From Heloderma charlesbogerti (taxonomy: Eukaryota > Chordata > Lepidosauria > Squamata > Helodermatidae): a stretch of 64,000 nucleotides of DNA. How positions within the stretch are numbered: the first letter of the stretch is position 1; each line of letters opens with the position of its first letter. The notes beneath the pieces were generated by a model. That model worked only from the letters and a program-made list of their open reading frames with translations. It did not search any database and was not told the DNA's origin. Where the stretch lies: positions 1,284,001 through 1,348,000 of the forward strand of contig JANEZZ010001551.1 in NCBI GenBank assembly GCA_026122225.1, given 5' to 3'. Shown here piece by piece: positions 1-12,000 of the stretch. Made by a program: the position numbers and the translations under genes.

Positions 1-410
1 ACAGCAAAGGGGCTCATAGGTGCTTGGCCAGCAGTAGCAATGATTGGAGTGGTGTTTCTGGCCGTGGCCAGTACAGAGCTTGCCTGGGTGGGAGGGCAGA
101 GCTTCCCATGTGTGGGAGACTGCTCCCCATGGTCTGGGTGTGTGTGATAGAGCAATACGTTTAGGGAAGACACAGTAATCACATACAGCAAGGGAAGGTG
201 ATGAAATGGGAGACAGTTACACTTTGTTGAATGGATGCCACCCTTGGGTTTCTTACCTGTGTGGGGTGCTCTGGCACCCCCGATTGCTGGAGTGGAGAAA
301 GGTTGTATGTTTGTACCTGGAGTGTTAGTAATGTGCTCAAGTTCCTAGGAGTGTTCTGGAGAAAGGCTGTGTGAAGTGCCCTTTCTCTTTGTTTCCCATC
401 AGCATTCTCT
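1..410. other. Gene-free upstream DNA
   Basis: No exon, RNA gene or recognised repeat is seen here. A 110-codon minus-strand open frame across 179-511 has no recognisable domain and runs into a transposon, so it is not called. Confidence 0.5.
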
Positions 411-418
411 CTTTTAAG

Positions 419-898
419 CAGGGCCGGCCCCATCACTAGGAAAGCGGTTGCCTCAGGCAGCAGATTGTGGGAGGTGGCAGCAAGGTGTTGGAGGAGAGAC
501 CTGCATGACATGCAGCTTGCTCTGTGCTCCCTGAGGTAGACTGCTGCCTTCAGGTGCAGTGGAGGATACTATTCCATAATCAGTTGTTGATGACAGATTC
601 ATCTGCCAGTCCAGTTGGCTTTTGTACGTGGAATGGGAAGGGGCACTGTTATGAATCCTGGGGGGTGGGGTGGGGGTGGTACTGTGGCTTAGTTGTTGTT
701 CTGAACCTTGGCAGCTCCTGTAGAGCTGGGAGCAGCAACAGTGGGTAGAGCTTCTGCTAAATTGTCACTTCTGTGTGTGCTATATTAAAGAACCGTTGTT
801 TCTGAGGCCTGCTGTTTCTGCAGCCATTCCTTCTACATATACAACAGGCACCATCTTGTTCTTCACCCCAGGCAGCAAAATGTCTTGGGCCGGTCCTG
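419..898. mobile_element. hAT-like non-autonomous DNA transposon, copy 1
   Basis: The left end reads CAGGGCCGGCC and the right end GGGCCGGTCCTG, an inverted pair. The outer parts match the element at 3337-3648 (shared stretches around GCCTCAGGCAGCAG and TGCCAGTCCAGT). This copy is about 170 bp longer, with extra G-rich sequence around 655-780. Flanks (CTTTTAAG left, CTGTAAGT right) give only a weak 8-bp target duplication. The hAT assignment rests on the better-preserved sister copy. Confidence 0.6.
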
Positions 899-905
899 CT
901 GTAAG

Positions 906-1984
906 TGTTTATGACGTGGGGCCAACTCTTAATCCCAATGTGAGTGACCAATATTTTAAACTGGCTAAAAGGCCTGGTTGGAATAGCACTTAGTTTGATA
1001 GAGCAAAGCCTTCAAGCCAATTTACACATCCATCAGAGCTGGACACATTGTGCCTACCCCATCTGAGTAAAGCCATACCCACTGGTACCCTTAAGTATGG
1101 CCCCTACCATGGTGTACCCCCATAGCCCCCTGAGGGAGGGGTCTTTCCATTCCATTCCCCTGAGAGGGGGCTGCCTCACACCAGGGGGTGGGGCAGGTAT
1201 ATAACTCTGTCCTTCTGCCTACTAGTCTCCTCTGGCTCCAAACTGCTTGGATTGCCAAGCTATGTGCAGGTCAGGGAAGTCTGCCCCTACTGGTTAAAGA
1301 TGATACTGCAGGTTCTGAATACATAGACACATTAAAAATTAATTTTAATTAATGAATGCATTTAAAAAACAAAATAACCCCAAGGCACACATCCCTAGGG
1401 TCCCCTTAGTATGCATGCCAAGTTTAGGTTCTAGGTTTATGGTCTTGGCACTATGATGCTGATCGATGGACAGAAACATACATCTTTTATTATTATAGAT
1501 AAATAAATATGACAAATACGTCATTTTCAGAAAATACAAAATACAATATATTTAGCAGATCTTGCCAGAAATAGGAAGTCATTACCTCTGCCATTTTCAA
1601 GGTGAAGAGGATACAGGGACTAACCAAAGAGAGGACAGCTGAGCAGTTCAGTTTGGGACATATTAAGCTAAAATGGTGATGAGACATTCAAGCTGAACTA
1701 TCAGCAAGGGTGTTGGAGATGCAGAGATAGTTGCAGGGGGAAACGATCTTGACTAGTGAAGTATAACTGGGTGTAATCAGGATAAAGGTGTACTGAAACC
1801 CATGGGGTTTGGCGAGGGTGGTGTGTAAAATGAGATAGCTGAAGACAAAGAATGCAACCCTAAGAAACCTGGGCATAGAAGGGGACCGTAGAAAAGAAGC
1901 TTTTCCTGGGGGGAAGCATTGACCAAGCAATTCGACAGTTAAGAAGAAAAACAGCTGAGAACAGAATAACGTAATGTGGCCTAT
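906..1984. other. Gene-free DNA with a GC-box/TATA-like patch
   Basis: No coding exon recognised. Around 1125-1210 a C/G-rich stretch leads into GGGGTGGGGCAGG followed by TATATAA (about 1198-1204), which resembles a core promoter or the U3 part of an old LTR. No open frame of interest follows. Confidence 0.35.
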
Positions 1985-2110
1985 GCCAACCTGGTGCCCT
2001 CCAGATGTTTTGGATTACAACTATCATCATCCCTGATCATTATCCATGCTGGCTGGGGCTGCTGGGAGTTGTAGTCCAGAATATCTAGAGGGTGCCAAGT
2101 TAGGGCTGGC
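1985..2110. mobile_element. Palindromic hAT-like MITE (GTGCCCTCCAG family), copy 1
   Basis: The two arms are inverted copies: GTGCCCTCCAGATGTTTTGG near the left end pairs with the TAGAGGGTGCC region near the right end, and TTACAAC pairs with GTTGTAG. The same core recurs at 11696-11822, 45908-46055, 54847-54983 and partly at 35541-35620. It is a non-autonomous DNA transposon with no coding capacity. The right arm contains a ZNF143/THAP11-like motif (2060-2075). Confidence 0.65.
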
Positions 2111-3328
2111 TGACCTAGTGTATGGAGGGAGTTGAGAAGCAGACGATAATCAATTCTGTGAGAGGTAGTGAAGCGGTCAGGGAGAATGAAGACAGAAGAG
2201 AGACCTTTCGATTGGTTCAGAGAATTTTAGCAAGAACATTTCTTCCACTAAATAAGAAGGCAAGGTCTTGAATGGAAAGTATGAAAGCAAGAGGCAGAGG
2301 TGCTTGGGATAGAGACACACACAGAGAGATCTCCGAAGGAGAGGACAGAAGTAGTAGCAATGGGGAAGACATAGATTTCAGTGATGACAAGGGGGAAAGT
2401 TGGCCCAATAGGAAGCATCAACACCCGTTATGAGCATCAGTGGGAAAAATACCTCTTGGCTCAAATGGCTGTGTACATTCCTAAACCAAGCCTCTTTCAC
2501 AGGTTTCTCAGGATGAACTTTTAGAAATAACACTCAGTTTTAAACATTGTTTCCATTTATATATTAAACATATTGTTTATTTAGATATGTGATATGTATA
2601 CTGTCACATTTTCCCAATGTGCAGGAAGAAGCAATATGACTTGGTGGCAGGTTGCATGTGAGAAGTGAGGGAGAAATCAAAGACAAAGAGGACAGTGCTG
2701 AGGATAACACAAACCGGACCTTAAAAGTATTCTTAGCAACATACATGAAAACACCCTAGACACCTGTTTGCTCTGACAGCCCCTTTGCAGCAGCAGGAAA
2801 AGCCTGGTTGACAGGCTGTGATGCATTTCATAATGGGCATGAGGCTGGCAACTAGGTCAGCTTGACAAAATGCAACCTTTTTACTATTTGGAGGGATGAG
2901 ACAATTATTGCTATGGCATGAAGGCTGAAGCTGGGCCAATATCCAGGAAGGTACTCAGTGTCAAATGTAAGGGTGAGAGATGGCCCAGGACATTTTAGTG
3001 CTTGAAGCAGAAAATACAAATGGTAATCCCTCTGGTGGTAAAAATATAACAATAAACTAAATCATTCACAGTTTGCTACCCTTCATTGGTACCCCCAAAG
3101 CTGCTACATGAGACAGGCCACATCACCATTCCTAATGGAGTGGCCAGCCCTGGGGGAGGAGCAGGCAAGGGAGCACGGGAAGGAAGCAGGATGAGAAGGA
3201 CTTGTAGAGAGAAGGACAACATGCTGAGAGCAGACTATAAACACAACATTCATGCTAGAAAGGATTGCTTCCACAAAGGACTATGTAGGACACCTTCCAT
3301 GTAGCCAGTCGGGAGACTCAGCTGGATG
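2111..3328. other. Gene-free DNA, purine-rich
   Basis: Several short minus-strand open frames (60-80 codons) are present, but none shows a domain or bounded exon structure. The plus strand is rich in A and G. Nothing further is recognised. Confidence 0.45.
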
Positions 3329-3336
3329 CTAGTCAG

Positions 3337-3648
3337 CAGGGCCAGCTCTACCATAAGGCAGAGTGAGGTGGCTGCCTCAGGCAGCAGATGCTGAGGGCCA
3401 GGGAGTGGTGGTGAGGTGTTTGAGGATGGAGCTGTGTAGTGTGCCACTCAGCTTGCCCTCCACTCCCTAAGCTAGTTTGCTGCTCTCAGGTGTGATGAAG
3501 GACACTGTCCCATTGCTAGTGTTGAAATAAGGTTCAACTGCCAGTCCAGTCAGCTTTTGTATGTGGAATGGGGGTGGGGCGGAGCTGGTTGCTGGTGGTG
3601 CCATCTTGTCCTTCACCTCAGGCAACAAAGTTTCTTGGGCTCGCCCTG
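3337..3648. mobile_element. hAT-like non-autonomous DNA transposon, copy 2
   Basis: Terminal inverted repeats CAGGGCCAGCTC / GGGCTCGCCCTG bound a 312-bp element. The flanks CTAGTCAG (3329-3336) and CCAGTCAG (3649-3656) match at 7 of 8 bases, the 8-bp target duplication expected of the hAT superfamily. No transposase frame is present. It is homologous to 419-898. Confidence 0.75.
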
Positions 3649-3659
3649 CCAGTCAGAGT

Positions 3660-4299
3660 TTGAGATACCTAAAATAACCATAAAAACAGGAGGAATATGG
3701 ACACTGAAAAAAAGAAGTCTCTGTTGGCAGGTCCCCTTTAGACTGTCTTCTTCGATGCCATATTGTTTTCCTAAGTTCCAGATTCAGTGCAAGGGTATAT
3801 AGCCACAATGCTTTTGTCTGTATGAAGTGCCTGTGGAAAGATAGATATTCAGGGGGGAAATAGATGTTAATAATTTTAAGGTTGATGTTTTTATTACCTG
3901 GGGAAATAGAATCGGGAGTAGAAAATATTTATAATTTAAACCCAACAAAGCCGCAATTTGGTTTGTTGCTTGTCTTGAGTAAATGACAGTTTATAGGGCA
4001 ATAGTAACAAGTGTCTGGAAGTCCACATTAATTCTATAAGCCATGATAAGTTTAGACAATCGTACTTTAATAAAATGTATTTCTAAAATGCCTATAATCT
4101 GCCGAGGTCAATTCTGCACCCGTTCAGTCACTTTTGTGTCCAGATCCGGTGGATTTGGTCGATTCTCTTCTTTGACGGGAGAGATAAGCACCCCATCTCT
4201 TTGCGAAGGCGTTCGGAAACGCGGAAATCCCAGTAAGTGTCAGGCGAAGAAGAAAAAAAAAGGGGGTTGGCTAACGTCCGGAATCCCGGCAGCTCAGAA
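3660..4299. other. Gene-free DNA before the E2F3 promoter
   Basis: AT-rich unique sequence without a recognised exon or repeat. CpG content rises from about 4090 toward the promoter. Confidence 0.5.
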
Positions 4300-4318
4300 G
4301 GGAATCCCCCAACGTCGC

Positions 4319-4560
4319 AGCCAATAGAAAAACTCTATGCAAAACAGGGCAACCCGGCGCTTCCGCAGTCCAATCAGAAGCTACCAAAGTGTCGAAGGCT
4401 CTCTCGATTGGGTGACCCGGCGGAAGGAGCAGGCCAGTGAGACAGCGTTCCAGGCTTGGCGTGGCGAAGGGGCCTGGTTATGCAAATCTGATTTGAAAAG
4501 CGGGCGGGAAATCTGAGTTTCGCGGGAGGCTCTTGGCGCGTAACCCCTCTCCCTTCCCTT
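4319..4560 (+). promoter_or_regulatory. E2F3: E2F3a promoter with CCAAT boxes, octamer and E2F sites
   Basis: CCAAT boxes (NF-Y type) lie at 4321-4325 and 4370-4374, with a reversed one (ATTGG) at 4407-4411. An octamer ATGCAAAT is at 4480-4487. E2F-type sites follow: GGCGGGAAA (4503-4511), TTTCGCGGGA (4518-4527) and TTGGCGCG (about 4533-4540). There is no clear TATA box, which fits a CpG-island promoter. The mammalian E2F3a promoter is known to be growth-regulated through E2F sites; that this one is autoregulated is inferred from the motifs. The start point is probably about 4530-4600. Confidence 0.7.
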
Positions 4561-6010
4561 CATTCATTGTCAGCGGCAGCCGCTGCTGCTTCCTGGAGCC
4601 ATTTTCCAGCCAGCCCCACACAGCGGGAGTGGCCGTGTTCCATCCGCCGCATCTGCCCGCTGTGCGGGCTCGTTCCCCTTAGCGACGTCGCCTCCTCGAG
4701 CTGCAGCCCCTCCGGTACCCCCAGCCTGGACCATTTTGAGGCGGGCGCGGGCATAGAGCAGTAAAAGAGCCAGGAAGGCCCGGGGGGGGGGGTCGGCGGC
4801 GAAGCGAGCGGGGTGGGAGGAGACTCCGCTCCTGGTGCAGACCCGCAAGGGGAAGGATGCGAAGGAGACTCCAGCCGCACGGCCTCGCCGCACGGCCGGC
4901 CTCGCCTCCCATGGACTCCGGAGTGGCCCCCGCGGCTGTCGCCGTCAGCCTCCCAGCCCGCTTCGCTCCCGCCGCCGCCTTCATCCAGATCCACAGCAGT
5001 TCCGGGGCATCCGCGTTGGGGGCGCCGTGGGTCTCCTCCTGCTTTCCCGGGGCTGCTTGTGGCGCGGCGGAGGGCGCCCGGCCCAGTCTCGTGGGCGGCG
5101 GCGCCGCCGCCACCTCCTTGTGCTACACCCCGCACGGGCCCGCCGGGCGGACGGTGCTGCTGCAGCCCGCCGGTGAAAGTGGAGGCCGATCCTCGGTAAT
5201 TCCTCCTTGCCACTCTATGTGCGTGCGTGTGCGTGACGGGCGCAGCCCTCCTTCCCCACCGGGGGATGGGGCTGCTGCCTGAAAGAGGGCCGGGGGCGCC
5301 GCGGGGACGTTTGTGTCTGGGATCGCCCCTCTCGCCACGAACTTTTCTCTCCCCCCCCCCTTTTCTGGCTTCCTCTGGCCCGCTTGAGCGGGAGCCACCG
5401 TGTCTGGGCGACGGGATGGTTGGGCGGAGGGGGCGACAGAGCGGAGCTAAGAAGTGGGCGCCCTCCGAATTGGGGGGCACTGGGGGCAGTATGCCCCCCA
5501 CCCCCCGCGCTCTCCCTCATTTCTGGTGGCAGGAACAAAGAGAGCGCCGGGGCCGGCGCTGCGAGCGGTGTCTCGGGCTGGGGTAGCCCGTGGATTGGGG
5601 ACCGGGCGCGCGGGGGTGTCGGCGTGCGCGTTCGCGAGCGCGCCCCGGATCTGGCCTGGCCCCGGGGATGGGGTTCGGGGTCTGAATAGACAGCATGGCC
5701 GTGGGGGAAGGGGGAGGCTCTCTGTCCCGCTGGTCTCTTTTTCGCTTCACCCCCGGACTCGGCGGTGACGTTTCGCACACGTGCGCCGAGGCCGCGTCTG
5801 TGACTGGGAGCCGGGCGAAGGAGGGCGAGGGAGGGAAGGAGGGAGTGGGGGGGGCGCTGATCCGAGTGGGGGGAGGGGGGCACGCCAGATTCTTCCTCTG
5901 GCCTGGGCAAGCACGCACAGGAGCACCCAGACCCCACAGGGTGTGCGCCCGGGTCTGGCTCTCTCTCTCTCGCACACGCAGACACGCGGCCCTTCCTGCT
6001 TCTCAACTCT
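4480..6010. other. CpG island over both E2F3 first exons
   Basis: CpG-dense DNA in sharp contrast to flanking AT-rich, CpG-poor sequence. It covers the E2F3a promoter, exon 1a and the region before exon 1b. The long open frames on both strands here (for example 4560-5501 and 5215-6006, minus strand) are composition artefacts. Confidence 0.85.
4857..5195 (+). CDS. E2F3: E2F3 exon 1a coding part (E2F3a-specific N-terminus)
   Basis: Codes residues 1-113. The start was chosen because MRRRLQP resembles the human E2F3a start (MRKGIQP) and an A sits at -3. Further matches are [12 protein letters not shown] and [18 protein letters not shown], equivalents of the human YIQI and SLYTTPQGP segments. The donor CG|GTAATT at 5196 keeps phase 0, as exon 2 requires; the nearer GT at 5173 would break the frame. 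The 5' UTR probably covers about 4550-4856. Most of the exon is poorly conserved, so the exact start is less certain than the exon. Confidence 0.85.
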
Positions 6011-9000
6011 GGGAGCTGCCTGGGGGCACTGTTAGGCTCGGAAATGCCCCTGCAGCAGGTAGGTTAGGGAAGACTGTGGGGTGTGTGTGTGTGTGTGTGT
6101 GGAGGGGGGAGTTAAGGTAATGGCTGCAATAGCCGTCCATTTAAGTAAGGATATCCTACTCCCCCCAGCAGGGATTCCCAACATTAAAAGATTGTCTCCC
6201 CCCCCCGGGGGGGGGGATATATTAAGTTGGGGTATTGGGTTACCAAAGAAGTATCCCCCTTCATTTTCTCCATCTCGTCCCTCAACTTAAATTACCGTTA
6301 TGGGGTTACCCTTTCCCCACCCATCAACATGTTTTCCTTCCTGGCTGTGCTGAGTTTGGGCCTCTCTGCCTGTCATTGGAGAGGACTCCCTGAAAGTTGG
6401 ACGGTTCAAGTAACTGCTTCAGGCCACCGTTGTCTGTGTGCCTCTTTTTATTTGAAATTGCTTCATGTTTTGGGGTGACTGTGTATGGGGTGAGGTTGTG
6501 TAGCTGTGGGGCTTCAAGCTGAAACTTTCTTGCCTGAACTCTTCTTCTCTCCCCCACTCCCCTCGCCTGTTAAGTATAATTTGATTATAATTTCTTTGCT
6601 GATAACATGGGGGGGGGGGTCACCTCTGTGAGGAAAGGAGAACTTCTTTTTAGTTGGAAAACCCTGTTGTGTTAAAGCTAAAAACTGTGGGAATGTGGTT
6701 TGGATGTTAGAGAATAATTAAGTTATTGCACCCTCCCTGCCTGCTGCCTTCCTTATGAAGCTCTTCCTGGAGGCTTTTTCATACCTACTTGTTACAACAA
6801 ATATACTTGTCATAGGAGTTGGTAGTTCAGAAGTAAAATGAAGTTTGGATGACAACATAGCAAGAAACTGTGGCGGGAGGCAGTGGAACAAAACCATTTT
6901 TCCCCTCTCCCTTCTAGCTGTGCAAGGGACCCTAAGCCTACAACTAGGGCACACAAATAAAATGGGGAAACTAGGTGTGGTCTTGAACTTCTGGGCAGCC
7001 CTGTCTTGGGCCTTGATTCAGAAGTATTTTCTGATATGGTACTGTTGAATTTGGAGTCCTTCCATAGGTTCAGTCAGAACACTAAGCAAGATTTATCCTA
7101 ATAGGGCTGAAAGGTTCTTGGTAATGTGTGTGTATGCTTGTGGGAATGGCCACTACCCCTTTGCCCCCCTCCCTATACCATACTTTTAGATGATCAGGCT
7201 ACTTATTTTGTATGATTTAACACTTGAACCTATTTTTTAGGTGAAAAAGCTACTGTTTGTGTCCACAACATGACTGGTTTCTTGATCATATCTGTTTTGT
7301 TTGCCTTGGCTATAGTAATTACTCACTTGAGGGAAGGCCTCTGGCCAGGCTGATGGGGTTGAAAGTTAGGGAAAGAGGAAAGACAAACTAAATACTATGT
7401 GTTTAGTAAATATCCAGGGATGGATTGTTCCATCATCTTGAAACTATGGCTCCTTACTTATAAGCCAAGTGAAGTAAACAGCTTTCATATTAAGAGTATT
7501 TTAAAAAAGTAAATCATCTGTATGTCTAGCACTCTGAAAATTCAGTTTTAAACTTTTGCAATAAGAATAAAAAGAACATGTGTATGAAAGAGTAAAATAA
7601 AATAATGGGCATATTCTGTAAACAGGAGAGTGGTCATATAAGCTTCTGTCATTCAAAGAATATACCAAAGATTTTTAACTGTGTGAAGGGTTTTGGAGTG
7701 GTGGGTTAAGGCTTTAAAGAGATATCTTGATGACAACCAGATGTCTGCCATAGTACAGGTATATAATTTGGGATGTTTAAAGTTCTACCAAATAGTGTTG
7801 TATCGGGAAAGCTGATTGCCCAGTTGTCTTTCTGAATAGTATCGGTCCAGTGCAAACACATCATGTCTGTCAAGTAGCAGATCACTAACTCTGTTCTAAG
7901 ATTACCTATTTGTAATATGGGGATTATATGTGGGGCTTTTCTTTAATTTGAAGAAATGTAAATTTATATTCATGTGGCAGCATCTACAAGTGTAGTTATT
8001 CAACTAACAGATGTACAATTCTTGTTTCTAAAGCTGCTTCTGTTCATGAATAAGTGTTGCTGACAATTTCTGCTGTAGACAGCAGTTACCTAGGCCCTTA
8101 CAATGACTATGTAGGGGGCCACTCCAGTACTAGAAACCAATTTTTGGAGTGAAATTTTAGAGCAGTCATTTTCAGACTTCCCACCACTGGGGAGCTCTTT
8201 CTGGGTCATCTGTCGAGGAAACTCTGTATTTCAGAAGACTTTAGGTCATGTGCCAGTGTAATGAAGATTAATATTTTATCAGCTAATATAATATATATTA
8301 CTGGGGCATTATTTCCCTGCCTGGTGCTTTACCTGTGTGTATCAGTGCCTGTCAATGTACACTAGGAAAAAATTTGACTCTGATTTTTTTTATACTTTTT
8401 AGTGATAGTTTCAGTTTGACTTTATGCAAATGTACAGATGCTGGAAAAAACATGTGTGGACTTATATGCCCTTATCAGACTATGGACATCCACATGCAGT
8501 GATAATATGGTTATCACTTACTGGATCAGGAACTGTGGGTACAAACAGGATATGTGTTGGAATTCACATTGAATGTGGATCCATATTTGAATGTGCATCC
8601 ATGTTCTGGTGCAACTACTTGTGCCTAAATATCTTTTTAATGTGTAGTTAGAGACAGATTAGGTCAAATACCTGTGACAATTTCAAATGTTAAACTAGCT
8701 AGCTAGATGCGGGCATAGTTTATATTCTATCAAATCAAGATGCATATGTATAACCGTGCCAGCAGTACGTATTCCTTTAACTTAAAAGTAATGGAGAAAA
8801 TGAATGTTTGGTGAAGTTATCTGCTAATACTGTTTAGGATGTTAAAAAATCAGACAATTTCACACAGTGTTACTAGTCTGCTTGCACATGCATACCAATA
8901 TTTGTAGCACTTCAGCAGCCTAAAATTGGGCAGGAAGGGAGAGTTAACTCTTAAATTATACAAAAGCTTTCTTGCCTGGATACTTGTAGACCATCAAGCA

Positions 9001-12000
9001 AGTGGCTATGTTCAGGTTTGTGTTAAACGGGTGCATAACTCCCAAGAACCTATAGGCAAAGGAATATTATTACTTTTATGGCTTCTTGCAGGTCATTTTA
9101 GTAAAGAGTAGGTTTTTTGCTCATCAGTAACCTTGATATAGGTGGTGTAGACAGATCTGAGATCTCTGCCTGAATGATTAAGGGCTGAGAGGTCTGAAGG
9201 TTAATGATTAAGTATCTCTGGGGCAATTCAACCTAACCATTGCCCAGTTAAAACAGTTTCCAGCAGCAAGTATCTCTTAGATCTGTGATGGCAGAGAAGA
9301 TTATTGTTCTTAATAGCAGCTTGATTCTCTGCCAGCAATTTGAATGGGGGTGCATTAGAAGGGCAAGTTGTGTTGTGGCCTCTGAGCCATATGCATTCTC
9401 AAATGTGGGTAGTATCCTGAAAGGTGTGTTAGGGGCTTGTGAAGTAGCCAGGGTTGCAGAACAACCAAAATAAAGCATCTGTCAATGGGATTCATTTTGA
9501 TATCAATGGGCGAGCTGGAAATGAGTTGTAATCCAGTTTAAAAATACATACTGAACTTGTGGTGGAAGAGGGCGACAACTACAGTTGGCCTAAAAATGTT
9601 AAATCTAAAGTGGCCTCAAAAGCAAGCTAGAATTTGTTGAGAGAAGTGTTTGTATTACAAACTGTCAAGTTACAGACCTGTGTCAAATGCTGGCTCCTGT
9701 CCAATGAAAGTTAGTTGTGCTTAACCCCTATTTAAATTGATGGGACTTCTTAATTACTTATAACTAACTTGTCAAACTGATTTTTAGTGGGACCAGCATT
9801 CGGATTGGGGTACACTGCCTGTGCAGCTTACAGCTCATGCCTTCTGAATGTTGACTCAAAGTAAAATCTGTAGTGCTTGCTTTGAAGTGAGCTTGCTTAG
9901 AATAGCAGCCTTTACATTTTTTAATTACCTGCTTGGAGTTGAAGTAGATTTGAACTGCTGTGGGGGAAATGGATGCTAAAATAATCCAGTGTAAGTAGTG
10001 CAACATTGATGGGTTTACTTTAAATTAGTACTTTTTTCTTATTTGGCCTTGATGAGGTATTTTAAGTGGGAACACTAACTACAGGTTGGTAAGTGCCTCT
10101 TTAAGGGGGCTAAATCTTCTTAACACAAACTCACCTTTGTTGAGTTCTGTTGGCTCTTTAATAACATTAACATAGGAAGTTGACCTCAGTACATATGTGA
10201 AATGAGAGATCGGGTTTGTTTTTAAATTAAATGCATGTCATGGCTTTCCTTGGAATTAAGCATTTCCATTTCCACCCTTAAAGTATATCTGGAATTCCAG
10301 GAAACAGAATGATGATTTGCAATTTGCATATAGTAGCTAAGGGGAAAGCCTTACTGAAGTGAAATAATGGTGAAAAATAGCAGCTAATATGAGTGTGTGT
10401 CTAAAAGACAAGTAACTTGCCAAGGAATGGCAGTAAATCCATTAACAATTTCAGATAGTGAGAGGGATGGAAATGGCATGCAAATTAGTCACCATCACTA
10501 TATTTCTCCTGGAACACTTAAACAGTACAGGAAATTTTCGCTTGGGTATGGAACATATGTATTTGGTGGTTCTGGCACCTAAGCATATTTAAGGTGCAAC
10601 CCTATGCACGTTTTGACAAAAAAGTCCTACAACTCCCAGCATGCCCCAGCAAGCCATGCTGGGGCATGCTGGGAGTCATAGGACATTTTACAGTCTGGAC
10701 ATGCATAGGATTGTGCTCTTATTGTATTTCAGGGTACAGAAGTAGACATACATGATGCTTCTCAGTCAGAGAGGTAGCTGTTTGTTGTAGCAAAAACAAA
10801 GTCTTGTGGCTGATCCATAATACATCACCTTTTTTTAGCTGATCAGCATGAAATGTTTTACTTTTTTCTGTTCTCAATGCTTTTAGTATAATGCAGATGT
10901 CTTGTTTTGGTACTGATCATCTCCTTTCTCCTTGAAAACCTTTGGAGGGCTCCCAAAGCACAATCTTACACCTTTTAAAGTGAGCTTAGTTTTATATATT
11001 TTCATTCTTGACAGTTGGGTTTTGAGTTAGTTTGGGAGCTTGAGAACTTGATCAGGTTGTTGAAGGGTTTTTTTTTTTATGGCAGATCAATATGAGACTG
11101 GGTGTTGACTTCAGCAGAGCTGAGGAAAAGGCACTGTGAGGAAAAGACACTGACTGCTTCTGTAAATGGCTTTTTAGCAAGATACGATCTTGTGCTCTTC
11201 TTCTGTAAATCTATTATGTCGATAGCCTGTTAGTTGATGTTGGGTTAGAATGCACTCTCACACAGGCTTGGGAGGCTTGGTGGGGCGGGGGTAGGTAAGG
11301 TTCTTGTGTCTGAAGGATCCTCCATACTTTGAGTTATAGACACACGTGCCCTTTTTAACTAATGTGGCGTGTATTATATACTCTGGAGTCAGAGTATAAA
11401 ACACAAAGTCTCCCTTAGTCTGACTGCTGGAATAAATTTCTACTAGTACAAAGGAGTATTTGCCAAATGATGAAGTTGATTTGGTAGGGTGTTAAAAAAT
11501 ATTTTAGTCATTTGTTTATCTTTTAATCCTACCCTTCCTCTCAGGAGTGCAAGGCAGAATGCATAGTTCTCCCTCCCATTGCATCTTCACAACAACCCTG
11601 TGAGGTAAGTTGGGCTGGGAGAGAGTGAGTGGCCTTAGGTCACCCAGTAAACCTCATGCCCAAGTGGGGATTTGAACACAGGTCCTAGCCCAGTCTTCCT
11701 TAAGCTGGTGCCCTCCAGTTGTTTTGGGCTACAGCTCCCAGCATTCCTGACCATGCTGGCTGAGGCTGATGAGAGTTGGAGTTCAAAACATCTGCATAGC
11801 ACCAGGTTGAGGAAGGCTGTCCTAGCCCAACACTTTAACCAGTGCACCATGAAGCTGGTCTTAAACTTTCCTAAGAGAGAGCCTGATTTCCCTTTCTAAA
11901 TATATCTAAGGACATTGCAAGACGAGAGGAATAAAGATAAATGAATGATACCCTTTAGAAGTAAGAGACAACTGGAGTGAAAGGTATGAGACAAGTGGAA

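Noticed and set aside
5173..5178. GTGAAA as the exon 1a donor
   Set aside because: It would leave phase 1 and break the frame into exon 2, which needs phase 0; the GTAATT at 5196 fits.
4560..5501. 313-codon minus-strand open frame, Pro/Gly/Arg-rich
   Set aside because: It lies in the CpG island opposite E2F3 exon 1a. Low stop-codon density follows from GC content, and no domain is seen. An antisense transcript cannot be excluded, but a protein is unsupported.
5215..6006. 263-codon minus-strand open frame
   Set aside because: Same compositional artefact, low-complexity residues, no homology recognised.
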